From assembly GCA_900763675.1 (NCBI GenBank), contig CAAFLE010000026.1, positions 1 to 24,133 on the forward strand: DNA of 24,133 bases. The letters are read 5' to 3'. This document shows positions 22,822 to 24,133 of the stretch, piece by piece (position 1 is the stretch's first letter; each line of letters opens with the position of its first letter). This stretch comes from an uncultured Oscillospiraceae bacterium. Lineage in GTDB: Bacteria; Bacillota; Clostridia; Oscillospirales; Oscillospiraceae. The position numbers and the translations under genes were made by a program. The notes under the pieces are model-generated. The model made no database searches. It had not been told where the DNA came from and saw only the letters and a program-made list of their open reading frames with translations.

Positions 22822-23750
22822 GCATCAACTACGAAAAGTATCTGGACGTCCTGCCGGAGATTCAGCAGGCAATTGACGAAAACAAGCCGGTCGTGGCGCT
22901 GGAGAGCACCATTCTCAGCCACGGTATGCCGTATCCGGAAAATCTCGACTTCGCCCACCGCGTGGAAGAGACGATCCGCGCTCTCGGCGGTATTCCCGCG
23001 ACCTGCGCTATCGTGAATGGGCGTCTGAAGGTCGGTCTTACGGCGGAGGAGCTGGAGATCATGTGCCGCGCCGAGAACATCGGCAAGGTCAGCCGCCGCG
23101 ACGTGGCAGTGTATGTGGCGCTCGGTCGTACCGGCGCTACCACGGTCGCCTCCACCATGATCATTGCGGCAATGGCAGGCATCCCTGTGTTCGCCACCGG
23201 CGGTATCGGCGGCGTACACCGCGGCGGGCAGGATTCCATGGACATTTCTGCCGACCTGCAGGAACTGGCGCACACGCCGGTCACGGTCGTCTGCGCGGGC
23301 GCCAAGCAGATTCTGGACATCGGCCGCACGCTGGAATATCTTGAGACGATGGGCGTTCCTGTCATCGGCAATCAGACGGAGGATTTCCCCGCGTTCTTCT
23401 GCCGCAAGAGCGGCTTCGGCGTCGATTACGCCGCCAAGAGCGAGGAAGAAATCGCCTCGATTATCCACGCCCAGCGCGGCATCGGCTTCTCCGGCGGCAT
23501 TCTCGTCGGCAACCCGGTCCCGGAGGAATATGCGCTTGACCATGAATATATGGAGCGCGTCATCACCACGGCGCTTCAGGCGGCGGACGAAGCGAACGTC
23601 CACGGCAAGAACATCACGCCGTTCCTGCTTGCCAAGGTCAAGGAGCTGACTGGCGGCGAGAGCTTTGAAACCAACGTACAGCTTGCACTGAATAACGCCC
23701 GCTGCGCTACGCGCATTGCCGTAGCGCTCTGCAAGCTGAAAGAAGAATAA
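22818..23750 (+). CDS. psuG: Pseudouridine-5'-phosphate glycosidase
   Basis: This 310-residue protein matches PsuG across its length: VALESTILSHGMPYPEN at the start, then KVSRRDVAVYVALGRTGATTVASTM, VFATGGIGGVHRGG and GNPVPEEYA. The enzyme reversibly cleaves the C-glycosidic bond of pseudouridine 5'-phosphate, giving uracil and ribose 5-phosphate. It is encoded directly after its kinase with an ATGA overlap and a GGAGG site inside psuK. A nucleoside transporter, often found with this pair, is absent from the window. Confidence 0.96.
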   Translation: MSINYEKYLDVLPEIQQAIDENKPVVALESTILSHGMPYPENLDFAHRVEETIRALGGIPATCAIVNGRLKVGLTAEELEIMCRAENIGKVSRRDVAVYVALGRTGATTVASTMIIAAMAGIPVFATGGIGGVHRGGQDSMDISADLQELAHTPVTVVCAGAKQILDIGRTLEYLETMGVPVIGNQTEDFPAFFCRKSGFGVDYAAKSEEEIASIIHAQRGIGFSGGILVGNPVPEEYALDHEYMERVITTALQAADEANVHGKNITPFLLAKVKELTGGESFETNVQLALNNARCATRIAVALCKLKEE

Positions 23751-23806
23751 TCCGATAATCGGGAAATACTATCCGAGAACAACTTGCGATGAAAGGATAT
23801 GATTCC

Positions 23807-24121
23807 ATGAGCGAAGTCACCATCACCAAAAGCAATTTTGAAGAAGAAGTCCTCCGCGCCGATAAGCCGGTCCTTGTGGATTTCTGGGCAAGCTGGTGCG
23901 GTCCCTGCAAAATGCTCGCGCCGGTGCTGCATGAGTTTGCCGAGGAGAACGCTTCCTCGGTAAAAGTCGGCAAGGTCAACGTGGACGAAGAAATGGATCT
24001 CGCCATGCGTTTCGGCGTTTCCAGCATCCCGACGCTGATCCTCTTCAAAAACGGAGAAGCGGTCAAGCAGTCGGTCGGCTTTGTGCCGAAAGCACAGCTC
24101 GCAGCGTTCGTCGAAGGCTGA
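23807..24121 (+). CDS. trxA: Thioredoxin
   Basis: This 104-residue thioredoxin has the redox site WCGPC (residues 30-34) in VDFWASWCGPCKM, the cis-proline region SSIPTLILFKNG, and standard length. It reduces protein disulfides in the cytoplasm. The ATG at 23807 has AAAGGA 9-10 nt upstream and gives the normal N-terminus. The in-frame ATG at 23789 lacks a ribosome binding site. The 56-nt gap after psuG holds no convincing promoter or terminator, so it may belong to the same transcript. The gene is complete, ending 12 nt before the window edge. Confidence 0.97.
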   Translation: MSEVTITKSNFEEEVLRADKPVLVDFWASWCGPCKMLAPVLHEFAEENASSVKVGKVNVDEEMDLAMRFGVSSIPTLILFKNGEAVKQSVGFVPKAQLAAFVEG

Positions 24122-24133
24122 CAGCATAGAAAA

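Noticed and set aside
1..24133. CRISPR arrays, insertion sequences, prophage or defence genes
   Set aside because: No regularly spaced repeats, transposase, integrase, phage or nuclease-defence motifs were seen. Apart from the left edge the genes are core or common accessory functions.

Overview
The window reads as part of a chromosome from an endospore-forming, fairly high-GC member of the Clostridia (Firmicutes). The taxonomic signal is the complete spoIIIA set (AA to AH), the block nusB-xseA-xseB-ispA-dxs-tlyA-nadK-argR-recN typical of clostridia, Shine-Dalgarno sites close to AGGAGG, and sigma-A promoters with 17-bp spacers. I cannot assign a genus. An Oscillospiraceae-like gut bacterium is plausible, but that is inference.

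Layout. Positions 1-610 contain no convincing protein gene. They hold a run of RNA-like hairpins, a candidate promoter followed by a short hairpin/T-tract unit, and the terminator of a tRNA-Leu(UAG) gene (615-699, minus strand) that has its own promoter. Positions 753-5028 (minus strand) are a self-contained drug-efflux-type operon: a sigma-A promoter, an overlapping palindromic operator, a MarR-family regulator, two ABC half-exporters joined by 8-nt overlaps, and a terminator. The two half-exporters have complementary intact and degenerate ATPase motifs, so they very probably form one heterodimer.

Positions 5043-10540 (plus strand) are the spoIIIA locus, which builds the mother-cell half of the channel linking mother cell and forespore during engulfment. 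It is interrupted between spoIIIAB and spoIIIAC by a Cof-type HAD phosphatase gene and a strong terminator. A second sigma-E-like promoter then precedes spoIIIAC. SpoIIIAG is unusually short and appears to lack the large insertion of its ring-building domain.

Positions 10551-14909 are a housekeeping operon: asp23-nusB-xseA-lipoprotein-xseB-ispA. A Big_2-domain lipoprotein is wedged between the two exonuclease VII subunit genes. It ends in a terminator whose 3' arm and T-tract also carry a promoter for the next operon. Positions 14889-24121 are dxs-tlyA-nadK-argR-recN-tyrS-psuK-psuG-trxA. Most junctions overlap by 1-20 nt, which suggests one tightly coupled transcript for isoprenoid precursor synthesis, rRNA methylation, NADP synthesis, arginine regulation, DNA repair, tyrosyl-tRNA charging, pseudouridine breakdown and thiol redox.

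I found no CRISPR array, insertion sequence, prophage gene or rRNA. Most of the window is ordinary core genome. The parts worth a second look are the split spoIIIA operon, the compact SpoIIIAG, the lipoprotein inside the xse operon, the poly-A repeats in the marR start, and the unexplained structured region at the left edge.
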